Source: Herbaspirillum robiniae
GTDB lineage: Bacteria; Pseudomonadota; Gammaproteobacteria; Burkholderiales; Burkholderiaceae_D
Length of the DNA stretch: 64,000 nucleotides
Direction of reading: 5' to 3'
NCBI RefSeq assembly: GCF_002213415.1
Contig: NZ_NJGU01000016.1
Coordinates: forward strand, 32,867-96,866
Made by a program: the position numbers and the translations under genes. Below are positions 62,041 through 64,000 of the stretch, piece after piece (the first letter of the stretch is position 1; every line of letters begins with the position of its first letter). The notes beneath the pieces were generated by a model that worked only from the letters and a program-made list of their open reading frames with translations, had not been told where the DNA came from and did not search any database.

Positions 62041-63303
62041 ATGACCGCACCCGCCGCTTCCTGGCGTCAATACCTCAACCGGCGCATGCTGATCTGCGTC
62101 TTCCTCGGTTTCACTTCCGGCCTGCCGCTGTTCATCCTGCTGTCGCTGCTGCAGGCCTGGCTGGCCAAGTCGGGCCTGAACGTGAAGACGCTCGGGCTGT
62201 TCGCGCTGGTGATGTTCCCCTATACCTGGAAGTTCGTCTGGTCGCCGCTGATGGATCGTTTCCACTTCGGCCGCATGGGGCGCCGGCGCGGCTGGATGTT
62301 CTTCACGCAGCTGCTGCTGTTCCTGGGCATCGGCGCCATGGGCATGCTCGATCCGCTGACCGAGGTGGGCGCGATCGCCTTCATGGCCTCGGTCGTGGCC
62401 TTCCTCTCGGCCAGCCAGGACATCGCCATCGACGCCTTCCGTCGCGAGATCCTGCCCGACGAAGAGCTGGGCCTGGGCAGCGCCATCCACGTCAACGCCT
62501 ACAAGCTTTCCGGCATGGTGCCCGGCGCGCTGTCGCTGGTGTTGGCCGACCGCATGCCGTGGCCGACCGTGTTCTGGGTGACCGCGGCCTTCATGCTGCC
62601 GGGTCTGCTGTGCTCGCTGCTGGTGAAGGAGCCCAAGGTCTACGGCACGCCGCCCAAGAGCCTGAGTGACGCGGTGGTGCTGCCGTTTCGCGAATTCATC
62701 GCGCGCGGCGGCTGGGGCAACGCGCTGTGGGTGCTGGGCTTCATCTTCCTCTACAAGCTGGGCGACAGCATGGCCACGGCGCTGGCCACCAAGTTCTATA
62801 TCGACCTCGGCTTTTCGATGACCGAGATCGGCGTGGTCTCCAAGACCACCAGCCTGTGGGCCAGCGTGGCCGGTGGCATCCTCGGCGGGATCTGGATGGT
62901 CAAGCTGGGCATCAACCGCGGCCTGTGGGTGTTTGGCGTGCTGCAGGCCATCCCTATCCTGGGTTTTGCCTGGCTGGCGCATGTCGGCGCCGACCTGCCG
63001 GTGCTGGCGGTGGTGATCGGGCTGGAAGCCTTCGGCGTCGGCCTGGGCACGACCGCCTTCGTGGCCTACATCATGCGCGAGACCGATCCGCGCTACACGG
63101 CGACCCAGTTCGCGCTGTTCACCAGCCTGATGGCCGTGCCCCGGACTTTCGTCAATTCCTCGGTGGGATATATCGTGGCGGAAACAGGCTGGTTAAATTT
63201 TTTTCTGATTTGCTTCGTTCTGGCCTTGCCTGGAATGCTGATGTTGCCTAGAATTGCGCCCTGGAATGAAAAGCCGGTTGAGTCGCAGACAAAAAAAGCC
63301 TGA
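62041..63303 (+). CDS. AmpG-family muropeptide MFS transporter
   Basis: A 420-residue 12-TM protein with the AmpG pattern 'CVFLGFTSGLPLFILLSLLQAWLAKSGLNVKTLGLFALVMFPYTWKFVWSPLMDR' and 'SQDIAIDAFRREIL'. AmpG imports anhydro-muropeptides for cell-wall recycling and beta-lactamase induction; no ampC/ampR genes are nearby. ATG 62041 follows the metXW terminator; the ribosome site is weak. Confidence 0.87.
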   Translation: MTAPAASWRQYLNRRMLICVFLGFTSGLPLFILLSLLQAWLAKSGLNVKTLGLFALVMFPYTWKFVWSPLMDRFHFGRMGRRRGWMFFTQLLLFLGIGAMGMLDPLTEVGAIAFMASVVAFLSASQDIAIDAFRREILPDEELGLGSAIHVNAYKLSGMVPGALSLVLADRMPWPTVFWVTAAFMLPGLLCSLLVKEPKVYGTPPKSLSDAVVLPFREFIARGGWGNALWVLGFIFLYKLGDSMATALATKFYIDLGFSMTEIGVVSKTTSLWASVAGGILGGIWMVKLGINRGLWVFGVLQAIPILGFAWLAHVGADLPVLAVVIGLEAFGVGLGTTAFVAYIMRETDPRYTATQFALFTSLMAVPRTFVNSSVGYIVAETGWLNFFLICFVLALPGMLMLPRIAPWNEKPVESQTKKA

Positions 63304-63386
63304 AGATTCGAAAAAACGTCGCGATTCATTCTTGAGAGCAACTCTCAGCCGTCATTAAAAATATTTGCCTCGTTGCTTGTTTTTAG

Positions 63387-63415
63387 TTGACAACCCGAAG
63401 TTGTTCCTCTATAGT
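63387..63415 (+). promoter_or_regulatory. Strong sigma-70 promoter of the tRNA-tuf operon
   Basis: TTGACA (63387-63392) and TATAGT (63410-63415) with exactly 17 bp between, ending 17 bp before the first tRNA. An AT-rich block (63350-63386) lies upstream, as in UP elements of stable RNA promoters. Confidence 0.9.
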
Positions 63416-63431
63416 TTTGAGTTCCCTGCGC

Positions 63432-63517
63432 GGAGAGGTGGCCGAGTGGTTAATGGCAGCAGACTGTAAATCTGCCCTCTTACGAGTACGCTGGTTCGAA
63501 TCCAGCCCTCTCCACCA
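63432..63517 (+). tRNA. tRNA-Tyr (GTA), CCA encoded
   Basis: Acceptor GGAGAGG pairs with CCTCTCC; the anticodon loop ACTGTAAAT gives GTA; a long variable arm (class II) and TTCGAATCC T-loop are present; 86 nt with CCA. Confidence 0.96.
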
Positions 63518-63586
63518 TTAGGCCGGGAAGTTGTAGCAAATTCGCGATCCAAGTCGCGGCGGATGTGAAGTGAAAAGTTGGTCCTC

Positions 63587-63660
63587 GCGGGTGTAGCTCA
63601 ATGGTAGAGCTGAAGCCTTCCAAGCTTAAGACGAGGGTTCGATTCCCTTCACCCGCTCCA
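63587..63660 (+). tRNA. tRNA-Gly (TCC), CCA encoded
   Basis: Acceptor GCGGGTG pairs with CACCCGC; the anticodon loop CTTCCAA gives TCC; T-loop GGTTCGATTCC. 74 nt including CCA. Confidence 0.96.
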
Positions 63661-63707
63661 AGTTTTGGTCCGGTTGCATGTTTGGTTGTTGTGCAATCGG
63701 CAAAAAT

Positions 63708-63782
<75 letters not shown>

Positions 63783-63866
63783 GTTATTTGAGTTGTATCG
63801 CTACAGCAGGTCAGCAATCAGTCGGGCGCATTGCCTGGACATTCTCATCAAATCTAGGAGTCTAAA

Positions 63867-64000
63867 ATGGCAAAAGGCAAGTTCGAACGGACCAAGCCGC
63901 ACGTGAACGTGGGCACCATTGGCCACGTTGACCACGGCAAGACCACGCTGACCGCAGCGATCGCAACCGTTCTGTCGAAGAAGTTCGGCGGCGAAGCAAA
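63867..64000 (+). CDS. tuf: Elongation factor Tu, 3' part missing
   Basis: The first 44 codons and part of the next are present. '[31 protein letters not shown]' includes the GTPase P-loop [14 protein letters not shown] precedes ATG 63867. It follows tRNA-Tyr/Gly/Thr, the conserved tRNA-tuf operon; the gene continues beyond the window. Confidence 0.97.
   Translation, partial: MAKGKFERTKPHVNVGTIGHVDHGKTTLTAAIATVLSKKFGGEA

Overview
The window is high-GC, gene-dense chromosomal DNA from a Gram-negative betaproteobacterium, most likely Herbaspirillum or a close Oxalobacteraceae relative. That placement is an inference from recognisable arrangements: a TorF-type porin gene followed by glnK and amtB (the orf1-glnK-amtB operon described in Herbaspirillum seropedicae), rsmB-DUF4390-ntrY-ntrX, gshA-gshB-PTS IIA-ptsH-ptsI, metX-metW, and a tRNA-Tyr/Gly/Thr-tuf operon. 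No phage, insertion sequence, plasmid function or CRISPR array was found.

Layout. 1-4.9 kb: a partial exported START-like protein, a flavin reductase, a divergent LysR/NmrA pair, and divergent alkA and ogt-type repair genes. 4.9-27.2 kb: a split locus whose gene set matches the iac pathway for catabolism of the plant auxin indole-3-acetic acid (IAA). It holds a FixJ-type response regulator with a divergent iacG-like flavin reductase; a minus-strand operon (small ORF, iacH, iacC, iacD, iacF); a LysR regulator; a porin; a soluble PAS histidine kinase; a chemoreceptor; and a plus-strand operon iacA-iacB-iacE followed by a branched-chain-amino-acid-type ABC importer with a permease-ATPase fusion, a ketopantoate-reductase-like gene and a class II aldolase. 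Two tandem copies of a ~496-bp intergenic repeat with nested hairpins lie at 6.5-7.6 kb. 27.2-32 kb: a HigBA-like toxin-antitoxin pair and a sulfonate/nitrate-type ABC transporter with two tandem binding proteins. 32-36.3 kb: kup, a DMT exporter, a TrmB-like methyltransferase and DUF3567. 36.9-42.1 kb: the rsmB-DUF4390-ntrYX operon. 42.3-51.2 kb: an MFS transporter, a Tat-type prolyl oligopeptidase, DUF1840, a lipoprotein, an OPT transporter, comM and ubiK. 51.4-54.4 kb: the nitrogen-regulated torF-glnK-amtB operon with a sigma-54 promoter and two NtrC-like sites. 54.7-59.8 kb: glutathione synthesis and the regulatory PTS. 59.9-62 kb: a SAM-II-like riboswitch with a terminator ahead of metX-metW. 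62-64 kb: an AmpG-like transporter, three tRNA genes and the start of tuf.

How the parts fit. In the iac region, IacA, IacE and IacH with IacCDF are expected to convert IAA to catechol; no catechol ring-cleavage genes are in the window. A two-component system and a LysR regulator flank the catabolic operons. Shared operator-like motifs suggest the two-component system acts on the response-regulator/iacG region, the kinase gene and iacA, while the LysR protein acts on iacHCDF and the porin. The porin, chemoreceptor and ABC importer would supply detection and uptake. The glnK-amtB and ntrYX modules represent nitrogen control. Functional assignments rest on motifs and gene order read by eye; no database search was run.
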